From Nanobdellota archaeon (lineage in GTDB: Archaea; Nanobdellota; Nanobdellia; Woesearchaeales; JAHIVG01), in the NCBI GenBank assembly GCA_018816705.1, contig JAHIVG010000040.1, forward strand, positions 1-33,922: DNA of 33,922 nt. The letters are read 5' to 3'. The translations under genes and the position numbers were made by a program. Under the pieces are notes generated by a model. The model had not been told where the DNA came from. It worked only from the letters and a program-made list of their open reading frames with translations, and made no database searches. Shown here in pieces: positions 14,321 to 22,711 of this stretch (position 1 is the stretch's first letter; each line of letters opens with the position of its first letter).

Positions 14321-16047
14321 CTTTTCCCACCTCTTTTGATCAATCCAGACATCAAGATTATTCCTAGGAGCAGTCCGATGCACACGCCGTAGACGAACGG
14401 CAGCATCTTCTCTGGCACGAGGAACAGCCCTGAATTCTCCTGCTCGAGGTACATGTCGAGGTTGCTGAGTTCGATCGCATATCCAGAGTACAGGAACGCT
14501 GAGATCGGGTCCTCTTCTTCTAAACTGCGGGCGTATTCGAAGTATGAGTATCCGAGTATCGGGAACACCCCCATCTCCTGCTGTTTTGTTATGCTCTTCT
14601 GTGCGATCTTTATCCTCTCTGATAGAAGGGTCCCGAGCTTGACTTCCTCGATGCCCAGCATGCTTACCAGCAGGTCCGCTTCCGCCTTGGCCTTGCTGGC
14701 CTTGAATAGGCAGAGCTCGTAATTGCCTTGTTGTGCCTCCTCCTTTGCCCGGCTTATCCCTATCCTCGTGTCCTCCAGGCCGCGCGGGAAGAACAGCCTG
14801 GCGTACTGGTAGCGTTCGTCGGCCTCCTCGAGCTTTGCAGTGCAGGAGTTCTTGACTGTCTCCTTATCGAGCTCGAATGCCTTGCCTCCTTTGCCGAAGA
14901 ATTCTGACCATGCGTATGCGCTGTAGAGCCGTTCGATCGCGTATGCCAACGAGAATCCTGCAGCATCTGTCCCGTTGCCTTCGAGTGCCTCAGCGGCATC
15001 ATCAAGGTAGTCCTGGGCTTCCACAAGGCGTTCCTTGACTACGACGAAGGCCTGCAGGTCTGTCAGGGTCTCATATCCCCGGTCGTCCACTTTCCTCTCT
15101 GCGGATTGTATCGAGTCCTGGGTGCTTGCAATGATCCTGCTGAACTCCTCCGGAGACCCTGCGATGTGCACATACCTGTATCTCACGTTGGCTCCGAAGC
15201 AGTAGCTGGCAGCTGAGTAGTAGCTCTTGGTGCCATATGCCTCGTTGCCTTTTTCGGAGAGGTTGCTGCCGTACTGGAACGAGAAATTGGTGGTGTTCGT
15301 AACGACGCGTATTTTTTCCCTTATCTCCTCTGACCGCTCACAGAGCCTTTTCGCCAGCTCTTCCATTGTCTCTTCATACTGGGGGTTGATGACCAAGGGC
15401 TTATCTTCCTGGACAAAGCTTTCTCCTGTGAACATTTCCATTGCCTCTTCGAGATTGGATATCTCTATGACCTCCAGGCCTATCTCTTCTCCGTATTCCA
15501 CCATGTCCACTGTCTTGTTCAGCACTTCGACGTTCCGCTCGCCGATCGGTATTAGGACAGTCTTCAGGCCGTGTGTTGCGGCCACGTCTATCTTCTCCTT
15601 TATCCCTCCGACCGGCCCGACGAGGCCTCCGGCGTTGATCGTGCCCGTGATGCTCATCTCCTGATCGACCTCGAGGTTGGAGAGCATTGCTGCCGTTAGG
15701 ACGGCGATCGCTGACCCGGCGCTCGGCCCGCCGACGATGGCTGAGTTGGAGCTTATGGTGTAGAAGAAGTCGTGCCTGCTGCAGTCCTTGTCCAGCGTCT
15801 TGCAGGCTATCTGCTTGGCATACCTGGTTGAGAGCTGTGTGTCTATCTTGGTTAGAGGGTAGGTGTCAATGAATACCTTGCCCGTGCCTGGCTTGATCTC
15901 GAGGTAGAGGTCTGCTATGCTGCCGGACATGACCGTGTCCACGTTCGACACCGCCAGCAGGGTCATGTGGCCTTTCTGCGCATGGACGAAGGGCAGCGCC
16001 ATGAACGAAAGCAATGCTGCCAGCAACAACAATCTGATAAGCTTCAT
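14317..16047 (-). CDS. exported Lon-type (S16-like) serine protease of the archaeal COG1750 type
   Basis: 576 aa. Signal peptide 1-23 (ends FVHAQ). The protease domain is at about 30-215: catalytic Ser109 in GGPSAGSA and Lys152 in GGIKEKI, exactly 43 residues apart as in Lon. There is no AAA+ ATPase domain. A long helical region follows (about 230-530), and a C-terminal membrane helix (LPFVYGVCIGLLLGIILMSGLI) with a basic end anchors it. It would act outside the membrane without ATP, unlike LonB. The downstream lipoprotein overlaps its stop codon. A TATA-like CTTTTAATA lies about 25 bases upstream of the ATG, so it is probably leaderless. Confidence 0.85.
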   Translation of the reverse strand: MKLIRLLLLAALLSFMALPFVHAQKGHMTLLAVSNVDTVMSGSIADLYLEIKPGTGKVFIDTYPLTKIDTQLSTRYAKQIACKTLDKDCSRHDFFYTISSNSAIVGGPSAGSAIAVLTAAMLSNLEVDQEMSITGTINAGGLVGPVGGIKEKIDVAATHGLKTVLIPIGERNVEVLNKTVDMVEYGEEIGLEVIEISNLEEAMEMFTGESFVQEDKPLVINPQYEETMEELAKRLCERSEEIREKIRVVTNTTNFSFQYGSNLSEKGNEAYGTKSYYSAASYCFGANVRYRYVHIAGSPEEFSRIIASTQDSIQSAERKVDDRGYETLTDLQAFVVVKERLVEAQDYLDDAAEALEGNGTDAAGFSLAYAIERLYSAYAWSEFFGKGGKAFELDKETVKNSCTAKLEEADERYQYARLFFPRGLEDTRIGISRAKEEAQQGNYELCLFKASKAKAEADLLVSMLGIEEVKLGTLLSERIKIAQKSITKQQEMGVFPILGYSYFEYARSLEEEDPISAFLYSGYAIELSNLDMYLEQENSGLFLVPEKMLPFVYGVCIGLLLGIILMSGLIKRGGKR

Positions 16048-16086
16048 GTCAGCGAGTGAGCCTTTAGGGTATTAAAAGCTATTGAT

Positions 16087-18270
16087 TCAAGTCGCCTTCT
16101 CGGTGTGCCTGCACTTCGGGAACTTCGAGCAGCCGTAGAACGGGCCGTAGACAGAATTCCTCAGGACAAGCTTGCTCTTGCACTTCGGGCATTCCTTCTC
16201 TATCTTGCCCTCCTCGACCTTCTTCATCTCTGCCTGGTCCTTCTTCGTGCCCTTCTTGGACGGGCAGTCGTGGTTGAGGCATAATTCCTGGAATTTCCTC
16301 GGCTTTATTATCTTGATCATGGGATGCTTGCAGTGCTCACAGACCTTGTCCGTTGCCTGCACCTTGCCAGCTGCCGGCAGCTTGTAGGTGTTGGTGCATT
16401 CTGGGTATCTGTCGCAGGCGATGAACCTGCCGAACTTGCCCCTCTTGATGACCAGCTTGCCGCTGCATTTGCATTCTCCCAGAGTCGATGCGATCTTGAC
16501 TGCGAGGTCCTGCGCATTGATGAGCTGCTTGCCGATCTCTTTTTCCTTCTTCTTGAACGTCTTGAGTGTCTCGATAAGCACATCTTTCGCCTTCTTCAGC
16601 ACGTCCTTGCTCTTTTCCTTGTCCTCGCTGATGTTGAACATGGCGTCCTCGAAATTCCTTGTGAGCTCCTCGTCCAGTATCTTGGGGGAGTATTTCTCCA
16701 GGGTCTGCACCGTGTCTATGCCGAGCTTGGTGGCCTCGATCGGGCTTCCCGTCACGTAATTGCGGTTGAACAGCGTCTCGACGATGGAAGCACGGGTAGC
16801 TTTCGTGCCCAGGCCGCGCTTCTCCAGCTCCTTGATGATGGATGCCTGGGTGAACCTCTTGGGCGGTTGTGTCTCCTTGTCGAGCATGTCGATCCGCTTG
16901 ACCTTCACGTCATCGTCTTTCTCCACTGCAGCCAGCTCCACATCCTTGAACGAGACGAACGGTTCGTAGAACTCATGCCAGCCCCTCTCGACTGTCCTCG
17001 TACCCTGCGCCAGGAAGTTCTCTCCATCGACTGTTATCGTCACATTCATGGTCTCCCTCGTGGCCGGCTCTGCAAATGTGGCCAGGAACCGTTTCACGAT
17101 GAGGTCGTACAGCCTTGCGTCCTTGCCATCCAGCTTCGGGACGATGCCTGTCGGGTACATTGCCGGGTGCGCCGGGTCCTTCTTCTTGCCGTTGTTCGGC
17201 TCGAGCTGCTTCTTGGCTAACAGCCTGCTGCATAACTCAGAATATCCTTTGCTCTTGGCAAGGGCTTCCAGTATCTTTGCATAGCCTATCTCTTTGGGGA
17301 GCTGCTGTGATGATGTCCTGGGATATGATATGAAACCGTTGGAGTAAAGGTCTTGCGCCATTTCTAATGTCCTTTTAGGCTGCAGGCCCAGGGTCCTGTA
17401 GGCCTCTGTCTGCAGGGTCGTCAGGTCGAAAGGATAGGGCGGTTTCTGCTGGAACTGCTTCTTCCCCACATCCCCTATCTTACCGTCCTTCCCCTTGGTC
17501 TTGTCGAGGATGGCTTCTGCTTCCTTCTTGTCCCAGAACTTGTCCTTCTCGTGCATCGCTACTATGGTACCCTTGTTCACATTGCCTTCCAGCTCCAGCT
17601 GCCAGAAAGGTGTCGATTTGAATGCCTGTATCTCTTTCTCCCTGTCCACGATTGTCTTCAATGCCGGCCCCTGCACCCTGCCTGAGCTCAGCACCATGAA
17701 CCTTCCGGCCGCCTTTATCGAATGCGTGAGCGCTCGGCTCAGGTTTATGCCGTAATAATAATCCAGGATGTGCCTTGTCTCTCCTGCCTCTGCCAGGGCC
17801 TTGTCGTAATGGGGCATCTTGTGGTCATAGCTGGCTACAAGGTCTGGTTTTGTCAGCGTGGAGAACTTCATCCTGGCAGCGTCCTTCTTCTTGCATGCCA
17901 GGTGCACTATGTTGACCCCGATGACCTCACCCTCGATGTCATAGTCTGTCGCTATGGTTAACTCGTTCGCCTCCTTGGCGAGCTTCTTTATCATGTTCAG
18001 GTACTTCTTTGAGAATGCAGAGTCCTTCCTGACTTCAGACGATGGCTTCCATTCTACATCGAAGACCGGGTAGTTCCACCCGTTCTTCTTCTTCTCCTGC
18101 AGGCCGTAAAGATGTCCTACGGCGCAAGCTACCACGATGTCCTTCTTCCCCCTGGTCACGAGGTAATAAGGCACTCCATTCTCTGACTTCTTGAGCGCCT
18201 TCCCGTCTGCCAGGGCCTCTGATATCTTCTTTGCAGCCTGCGGCTTCTCTGTGATGATAAGCTCGTACAT
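16087..18270 (-). CDS. topA: DNA topoisomerase I (type IA)
   Basis: 727 aa from ATG 18270. The Toprim domain begins at once (ELIITEKPQAAKKI), with the acidic triad in ATDYDIEGEVIG. The active-site Tyr is in SYPRTSS near residue 315. Three zinc ribbons follow at the C-terminus (starting CKCSGKLVI, CEHCKHPM and CPKCKSKLV). It relaxes negative supercoils by cutting one strand through a 5'-phosphotyrosine link. TATA (ATTTAAAAAGG on the reverse strand, 18293-18303) is about 28 bases from this ATG, which supports a leaderless start here rather than 24 bases earlier. Confidence 0.95.
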   Translation of the reverse strand: MYELIITEKPQAAKKISEALADGKALKKSENGVPYYLVTRGKKDIVVACAVGHLYGLQEKKKNGWNYPVFDVEWKPSSEVRKDSAFSKKYLNMIKKLAKEANELTIATDYDIEGEVIGVNIVHLACKKKDAARMKFSTLTKPDLVASYDHKMPHYDKALAEAGETRHILDYYYGINLSRALTHSIKAAGRFMVLSSGRVQGPALKTIVDREKEIQAFKSTPFWQLELEGNVNKGTIVAMHEKDKFWDKKEAEAILDKTKGKDGKIGDVGKKQFQQKPPYPFDLTTLQTEAYRTLGLQPKRTLEMAQDLYSNGFISYPRTSSQQLPKEIGYAKILEALAKSKGYSELCSRLLAKKQLEPNNGKKKDPAHPAMYPTGIVPKLDGKDARLYDLIVKRFLATFAEPATRETMNVTITVDGENFLAQGTRTVERGWHEFYEPFVSFKDVELAAVEKDDDVKVKRIDMLDKETQPPKRFTQASIIKELEKRGLGTKATRASIVETLFNRNYVTGSPIEATKLGIDTVQTLEKYSPKILDEELTRNFEDAMFNISEDKEKSKDVLKKAKDVLIETLKTFKKKEKEIGKQLINAQDLAVKIASTLGECKCSGKLVIKRGKFGRFIACDRYPECTNTYKLPAAGKVQATDKVCEHCKHPMIKIIKPRKFQELCLNHDCPSKKGTKKDQAEMKKVEEGKIEKECPKCKSKLVLRNSVYGPFYGCSKFPKCRHTEKAT

Positions 18271-18292
18271 GCAGCCTCGACAATCCAGAATC

Positions 18293-18321
18293 ATTTAAAA
18301 AGGTTTGGAAAGCTTTATATT
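18293..18321. promoter_or_regulatory. divergent promoters of topA and the ABC exporter
   Basis: Two TATA boxes back to back: ATTTAAAAAGG region (18293-18303, reverse, for topA) and GCTTTATATT (18312-18321, forward, for the ABC ATPase). Each sits about 25-30 bases from its start codon, so both mRNAs are probably leaderless. Confidence 0.55.
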
Positions 18322-18345
18322 CGGTGTCCGATTTTTTGAGGCATT

Positions 18346-19290
18346 ATGTACCCGATAGAAGTAGCGGAGCTTGTGAAGAGCTTCCGCCAGAAAAGGAAGC
18401 GGAAGGTCATCGTGGATGACGTCTCGTTCAAGGTCAAGAAGAACGAGATATTCGGCCTGCTCGGTCCTAATGGGGCCGGCAAGACGACCATAATCAATAT
18501 ACTGGCAGGTCTCCTGACCGAGGACAGCGGCGAGATCCGCATCCTGGGCCACAGGCCTGAGGAGAACTGGGAGCACGTCAGGAACAGGATGAACGTATCC
18601 ACTGCCTATTTCCCGTTGTCAGACGTGCTGACAGTGGAACAGAACCTCAAGGTGTACGCCAGGCTATTCGGCATAAAAAACGTCAAGGAGAAGATTGACG
18701 AGCTCCTCTCCATCTTCGAGCTCAGTAGTGTGAGGAAGCAACGCGTGCTGAAGCTGAGCTCTGGCGAGAGGACAAGGGTGACATTATGCAAGGGCCTCAT
18801 AAACGACCCTGAGGTCCTACTGCTGGACGAGTGCACCGTAGGTTTAGACCCTGACATCGCAGAGAAGACCAGGAATATAATCAAGCAGTACCACAAGCAC
18901 CATGACTGCTCGATGCTCTTCACATCCCATTACATGTACGAGGTAGAGGAGCTGTGCAATAGGATAGCTTTCCTCAATAAGGGGAAGATCGTGAAGATAG
19001 ATACGGCTGAGAACCTGAAGAGGTTGATCAAGAACCAGACAGTGGAGATAGCGGTCAAGGAGAAATCCAGGGAGCTGAAGGAATTCCTGAAGACCGAGGG
19101 CCTTGACGTGTTGCTGGCCAGGCAGAACACGATAATATTCGAGGTCACCTCTGAGGACGAGAAGCTGTACAAGACCATGAACAAGATATTTGCCAAAGGC
19201 TTCAGGCTGACAGACCTGCACATCCAGAAGCCGACGCTGAATGACATATTCATAAAGTTCGCTCGGGAGGGGAAAGATGAAGCTCCATAG
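18346..19290 (+). CDS. ABC-2 type transporter, ATP-binding subunit
   Basis: 314 aa. Walker A is GPNGAGKTT (40-48), signature LSSGE (137-141) and Walker B VLLLDE (157-162) with GLD D-loop, then the switch His in FTSHYMYEVEELC. The usual LLDEP reads LLDEC here, and the Q-loop region (NVSTAYFPLSDVLT) shows no clear Gln. It has a C-terminal extension of about 100 residues typical of drug/lipid/polysaccharide exporters (DrrA/NodI type). The permease gene overlaps its end by 14 bases. Confidence 0.92.
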   Translation: MYPIEVAELVKSFRQKRKRKVIVDDVSFKVKKNEIFGLLGPNGAGKTTIINILAGLLTEDSGEIRILGHRPEENWEHVRNRMNVSTAYFPLSDVLTVEQNLKVYARLFGIKNVKEKIDELLSIFELSSVRKQRVLKLSSGERTRVTLCKGLINDPEVLLLDECTVGLDPDIAEKTRNIIKQYHKHHDCSMLFTSHYMYEVEELCNRIAFLNKGKIVKIDTAENLKRLIKNQTVEIAVKEKSRELKEFLKTEGLDVLLARQNTIIFEVTSEDEKLYKTMNKIFAKGFRLTDLHIQKPTLNDIFIKFAREGKDEAP

Positions 19291-20062
19291 GATCAATGCC
19301 CAGCTGTTGAAGTTCTGGTATATAACCATCAACAGGGTGGATAGGATCTTCGACATAGTCTACTGGCCGTTGATCGACCTGTTCGTCTGGGGCTTCGCAT
19401 CCTTCTACATAAGGCAGCTCTCAGAAGTGAACCTGTTGAGCATGTTCCTAGGCGGCATGATACTCTGGATATTCGTATGGAGGGCTGGCCAGGACATCGC
19501 GGTATACATCCTGGAGGACTTCTGGTCCAAGAACCTCTACCACCTGTACACTACACCTATAAGGCTGAGCGAGCACATGACAGCTGTGATCGTCATGGGC
19601 CTCATCAGGTCAATGGCCACTTTCCTTGTCATGATAGCCCTGGCCTGGCTGATGTATGCCTTCAACCTTTTCGAGATACCTGTGTTGATGCTTGCTTCCG
19701 CGATATTCCTGCTCTCGCTGTTCTCGTGGTCCATCGGCCTATTGGTCACGGCCCTCATAATGAGGTTCGGCCAGCGCATCCAGGTCCTTGCATGGAGCAT
19801 TGTCTGGGCCATCCAGCCCTTCAGCTGCGTTTTTTATCCGTTAGCAGCCTTGCCTGGCTGGGCGCAGGCCATCGCAGCCTGGATGCCGACCACTGCTGTC
19901 TTCGAGAATGTCAGGGCGATAATATTTGGCACCCCTATGAATTATGCCCTTCTCGGCAGGGCAGTCATCATGGACTTAGCTTTGCTTGTCGTCATGGCCT
20001 TCCTGCTGAAGGCTTCTTTCAACCACGCCAAGAGGTCAGGGCTTTTAGCAAGGGGAGACTGA
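19277..20062 (+). CDS. ABC-2 type transporter, permease subunit
   Basis: 261 aa with six membrane helices: about 30-50, 58-80, 105-130, 140-165, 178-198 and 228-250. The conserved ABC-2 pattern occurs before the fifth helix (WAIQPFSCVFYPLAALPGWAQAIAAWMPTTAVFENVR). It pairs with the overlapping ATPase and exports an unknown substrate (drug, lipid or glycan). Start at ATG 19277 lies within the ATPase gene, preceded by GGGAGGGG, so translation is coupled. Confidence 0.9.
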   Translation: MKLHRINAQLLKFWYITINRVDRIFDIVYWPLIDLFVWGFASFYIRQLSEVNLLSMFLGGMILWIFVWRAGQDIAVYILEDFWSKNLYHLYTTPIRLSEHMTAVIVMGLIRSMATFLVMIALAWLMYAFNLFEIPVLMLASAIFLLSLFSWSIGLLVTALIMRFGQRIQVLAWSIVWAIQPFSCVFYPLAALPGWAQAIAAWMPTTAVFENVRAIIFGTPMNYALLGRAVIMDLALLVVMAFLLKASFNHAKRSGLLARGD

Positions 20063-20074
20063 ACAGATTCTCAT

Positions 20075-20195
20075 GCTGCCACCGTCGCCGATCAGGTGAG
20101 TGAGGCTGAACTTGGCTGAAAGCCTTGTTGCGAGGGACCGGTTTCCTTAAAGAGGGAAACTAGAAACCGGCCGAACGAACCGGCCTGGTGGCAGC
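20075..20195. ncRNA. structured element between convergent genes (candidate RNA or foldback element)
   Basis: A perfect 9-bp closing helix, GCTGCCACC (20075-20083) and GGTGGCAGC (20187-20195), encloses about 100 bases with internal stems. CCGGTTTC (20138-20145) pairs with GAAACCGG (20163-20170). GTTTCC (20141-20146) with GGAAAC (20155-20160) is a mutually exclusive alternative. GGCCG/CGGCC (20169-20173 and 20181-20185) and GGCT/AGCC (20114-20124) are further stems. It lies between the ABC permease and SemiSWEET stops and is not coding on either strand. It is not a tRNA and fits no riboswitch I know. Strand unknown. Confidence 0.45.
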
Positions 20196-20205
20196 TTTCC
20201 TTAGA

Positions 20206-20460
20206 CTAGCCATACTTTATCTTCATCCCGAGAATCATCACTGCAAGGATGATAGTCATCGTGTTGGCAATGATTATTGAGATCAGCCCATTGAGCACTC
20301 CGTAGAGCGCCCAGAGGCATATGCCAAAACAGAACAGGATGTACATCTTCAGGCTGATATCTTTGGTAGATTTCGTCTTCCAGGTCTTCACGACCTGCGG
20401 TATGAACGCTATCGTCGTCGACAACCCCGCAATGAAACCGATAAGCTCGACATATGCCAT
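20206..20460 (-). CDS. SemiSWEET-type PQ-loop transporter
   Basis: 84 aa from ATG 20460. Three membrane helices: about 4-24, 38-57 and 61-80. The conserved Pro-Gln is at residues 21-22 (IPQVVKTWKTKS), followed by STKDISLKMY as in SemiSWEET sugar carriers. The protein works as a dimer, passively moving sugars. Longer frames upstream lack family match. It is divergent from the NurA-like gene, with TATA-like elements (TTTAAATA) in the 76-bp gap between them. Confidence 0.9.
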   Translation of the reverse strand: MAYVELIGFIAGLSTTIAFIPQVVKTWKTKSTKDISLKMYILFCFGICLWALYGVLNGLISIIIANTMTIILAVMILGMKIKYG

Positions 20461-20536
20461 GAAACTGAACGAATTAAGGCTGTTTAAATATTTTTTCATG
20501 CCAATATTTATTAAACCGGCGTGATTTCCTTCTGCC

Positions 20537-21454
20537 ATGCACCCTGACCTTCTTAAGGCGGCGGGCGACCTCGCAGCCCATAAGGACACAAGACCCCCTG
20601 TCTTCCGGGCTGAGGAATACGCAAAGGCTTCCCTTTACAGCGAGGAGAATTTCTCAGATATAGAACCTAAAGAGGGCCGCATCCTGTTCATAGACGGCGG
20701 CTCACAGCCTCTCATTGAGACCCCTGCCTTCACCATCGCCCAGATTAGGGTATACTATGCCGTATTCGACTACGGGAAGAAGCTCCAGAGGAAGGTCTTT
20801 GAAGCACATGCCATCCTGGGCGAGGAATGCCAGCTCTTCCCGGATGAGCTGAAGCTTAAGGGAAAACTGGACATCGACCAATGCAGGCGCCTGGCCGAGC
20901 TCTTGACAGCTGAAAAGGCCTGTTCTCTTCTCAGCGAGGGTGATGTGCTATGCATAGACGGCTCCCTCCACCCTAAGGATGATCATAGGCAGCTGAAGGC
21001 CCTGGCCGAGGCATGTGCTGACAAGGGTGTCCTGCTGGCCGGCCTGTCCAAGACCTCTGACATGGTGACTGCTGACAACAGGCCTGTGGCCGAGGCCCTA
21101 TCGCCCCTGGCGTGCAGGAAATCATGGGCCTACTCGCCATGCCAGGAGTTCACTCTCGGCCCTTCACAGATGACTACAGGCTTTGCCAGGTTCCATGCCA
21201 GGGCAAGGCACGTCTTCCGCTTCGACACCACATCCATCGACGCTGTGCATGTCATAGCCTCGCATTGCCGCGACCCGTCATTCCTGGGTTACCCCTATGG
21301 TCTCATGGACGCTGACAAGTTCGCCAGGATCTCTCACCGAGAGGCAGAGCAGCAGCGCCTCCTCTTGCAGCTTAGGCTGCCGAAGCTCAGGGAACTCTCC
21401 AAAGATGCCCATCAGGTCCTGGATTCGGTCAACACCACCAAAAAGTTTATATAG
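20537..21454 (+). CDS. nurA: NurA-domain nuclease
   Basis: 305 aa. Conserved NurA signposts: ILFIDGGSQPL (about 49-59, catalytic Asp), a second acidic motif VLCIDGSL (about 137) and the C-terminal GYPYGLMDADKFARIS (about 253-268). NurA is a 5'-3' nuclease that works with the HerA translocase and Mre11-Rad50 in end resection. HerA and Mre11 are encoded 6 kb downstream, with no operon link. The 3' end overlaps the TATA box for sepF. Confidence 0.8.
   Translation: MHPDLLKAAGDLAAHKDTRPPVFRAEEYAKASLYSEENFSDIEPKEGRILFIDGGSQPLIETPAFTIAQIRVYYAVFDYGKKLQRKVFEAHAILGEECQLFPDELKLKGKLDIDQCRRLAELLTAEKACSLLSEGDVLCIDGSLHPKDDHRQLKALAEACADKGVLLAGLSKTSDMVTADNRPVAEALSPLACRKSWAYSPCQEFTLGPSQMTTGFARFHARARHVFRFDTTSIDAVHVIASHCRDPSFLGYPYGLMDADKFARISHREAEQQRLLLQLRLPKLRELSKDAHQVLDSVNTTKKFI
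21446..21453 (+). promoter_or_regulatory. TATA box for sepF
   Basis: TTTATATA overlaps the nurA stop. The predicted start near 21478 leaves a leader of about 30 bases with CGGAGGTTTT before the sepF ATG at 21507. Confidence 0.5.
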
Positions 21455-21506
21455 GAATGACTTACCTACTTTTACTATCATCTAATACGAAATCGGAGGT
21501 TTTACG

Positions 21507-21902
21507 ATGACATTTTTTTCAAAAGTGAGGAAGGCGCTTGCAGGTGAGGACGAACCGGAGATATCAGAAGAGGAAGAATACGTCGAGCTGGACACCGGTG
21601 TCGAGGAAACCCAGAAGGGTAAAGTGACTGTCAGGCCTTTCGTCATAGAGGACTTTTCTGATGTGAAGGAGATACTTGACGGCCTGAGGCAGGGCCATAC
21701 AATAGCCCTGGTCAACATAAAGCCGCTGAAGGAGAAGGATCTTGTGGAGCTGAAACGCGCTATAAACAAGCTGAAGAAGACCACGGATGCCATCGAGGGC
21801 GACATCGCAGGCTTCGGAGATGATTACATAGTCATCACCCCTTCGTTCGCCCGCATATTCCGGAACAAGCAGACCGAGACCATAAAGGAAGAGGCAGAAT
21901 AG
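21507..21902 (+). CDS. sepF: cell division protein SepF
   Basis: 131 aa. N-terminal amphipathic membrane-targeting helix (MTFFSKVRKAL), an acidic linker to about residue 40, then the SepF core (VTVRPFVIEDFSDVKEILDGLRQGHTIALVNI; GDIAGFGDDYIVITPSFARI). In archaea SepF anchors FtsZ to the membrane, substituting for FtsA. It has a good ribosome site and its own promoter. The gene suggests FtsZ-based division. No ftsZ is in the window. Confidence 0.92.
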   Translation: MTFFSKVRKALAGEDEPEISEEEEYVELDTGVEETQKGKVTVRPFVIEDFSDVKEILDGLRQGHTIALVNIKPLKEKDLVELKRAINKLKKTTDAIEGDIAGFGDDYIVITPSFARIFRNKQTETIKEEAE

Positions 21903-22014
21903 GAAATACCCTTTTCTCATGCGGGGAACTTCTATTTAAAGATATTGTATCTCCAAAATATTATTGTCTTCAATCACCATAATATATTTAAATCCTTTTC
22001 GGGCATCCTGGCAT

Positions 22015-22539
22015 ATGACTGACAAGGCCACAGTGATGGACAAGCAGCAATGCCCTTTCTGCAGGAAGAAGACCCTGACTCTCACCGAGGCTGAGAGGGA
22101 CGTGCCTTATTTCGGCAAGGTCTTCCTGTTCTCCATGACCTGCAGCAGCTGCAAGTACCACAAGGCCGATGTGGAATCTGCGGAGCAGAAGACGCCTACT
22201 AAGTTCTCACTCGAGGTCTCCAAAGAGGACGATATGAAGATAAGGATCGTGCGGTCGAGCGAGGCCACCATTAAGATACCGCACATAACCACTATCACAC
22301 CAGGCCCGGCCTCCAACGGCTATATCACAAACGTAGAAGGGATCCTTCGGCGGGTAAAGCACCAGATAGAGGTGGCCAGGGACAACGAGGAGGATGAAGC
22401 AATGAAGAAGAAGGCCAAGAACCTCCTCAAGAAGCTGAACAAGGTCATGTGGGGCCAGGACAGGCTCAAGATGACCATTGAGGACCCGACCGGTAACTCC
22501 GCAATCATCTCCGAGAAGGCAGTCAAGTCGAAGTTATAG
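22015..22539 (+). CDS. ZPR1-type zinc finger protein
   Basis: 174 aa from ATG 22015. The zinc finger is CPFC (about 13-16) and CSSC (about 44-47) with the typical KYHKADVESA, followed by a beta-sheet domain (KFSLEVSKEDDMKIRIVRSSEATIKIPHI, with TPGPASNGYITNVEGIL). Archaeal ZPR1 proteins resemble one half of eukaryotic ZPR1, an EF-1A chaperone. The TATA box (ATATTTAAATCC) is about 28 bases upstream, so the mRNA is probably leaderless; a longer frame is unlikely. A structured GC-rich block begins 14 bases after the stop. Confidence 0.88.
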   Translation: MTDKATVMDKQQCPFCRKKTLTLTEAERDVPYFGKVFLFSMTCSSCKYHKADVESAEQKTPTKFSLEVSKEDDMKIRIVRSSEATIKIPHITTITPGPASNGYITNVEGILRRVKHQIEVARDNEEDEAMKKKAKNLLKKLNKVMWGQDRLKMTIEDPTGNSAIISEKAVKSKL

Positions 22540-22552
22540 TTCTTCTGTTGAT

Positions 22553-22695
22553 GGCCCCGGCGGGGCTATAAAAACGTAGTTTTTAAGCCGCGCTAGGGCT
22601 ACGAACGCTTCGGGTTTTGCCCGAAGTGCCGAACGGAGGCGTAGCCGAAGTGACTGCAGAGCAAATGCGGAGTGAGTGTGTCCTGGCGGGGCTAT
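22553..22695. repeat. GC-rich multi-hairpin block (REP/MITE-like)
   Basis: No ORF. CCCC-GGC-GGGG begins the block. Then GGCT-TAAAAAC / GTTTTTA-AGCC with loop GTA and one bulged A (22564-22589). GGCTACG / CGTAGCC (22597-22603 and 22640-22646) encloses CGCTTCGGG / CCCGAAGTG with loop TTTTG (22606-22628). GGCGGGGCTAT occurs at both edges (22559-22569 and 22685-22695), so the block may be a unit bounded by direct repeats. The layout resembles the hairpin ends of the nearby IS200/IS605 element. Confidence 0.5.
22680..22694 (+). repeat. direct repeat, left copy flanking the Fic gene
   Basis: GTCCTGGCGGGGCTA; the right copy at 23706-23720 is GTCCTGGCGGGACTA, one base different. They lie on either side of the AT-rich Fic gene, about 1.03 kb apart. 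Confidence 0.5.
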
Positions 22696-22711
22696 TACTT
22701 TTCCAATAATA

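Noticed and set aside
16324-17220. 298-aa forward ORF inside topA
   Set aside because: Mirror of the topA codon pattern; it lacks a ribosome site and any recognisable motif.
20075-20195. tRNA or known riboswitch
   Set aside because: No T-loop GTTCRANNC with acceptor pairing and no conserved core of SAM, TPP, cobalamin, FMN or fluoride switches; it is also downstream of both genes.
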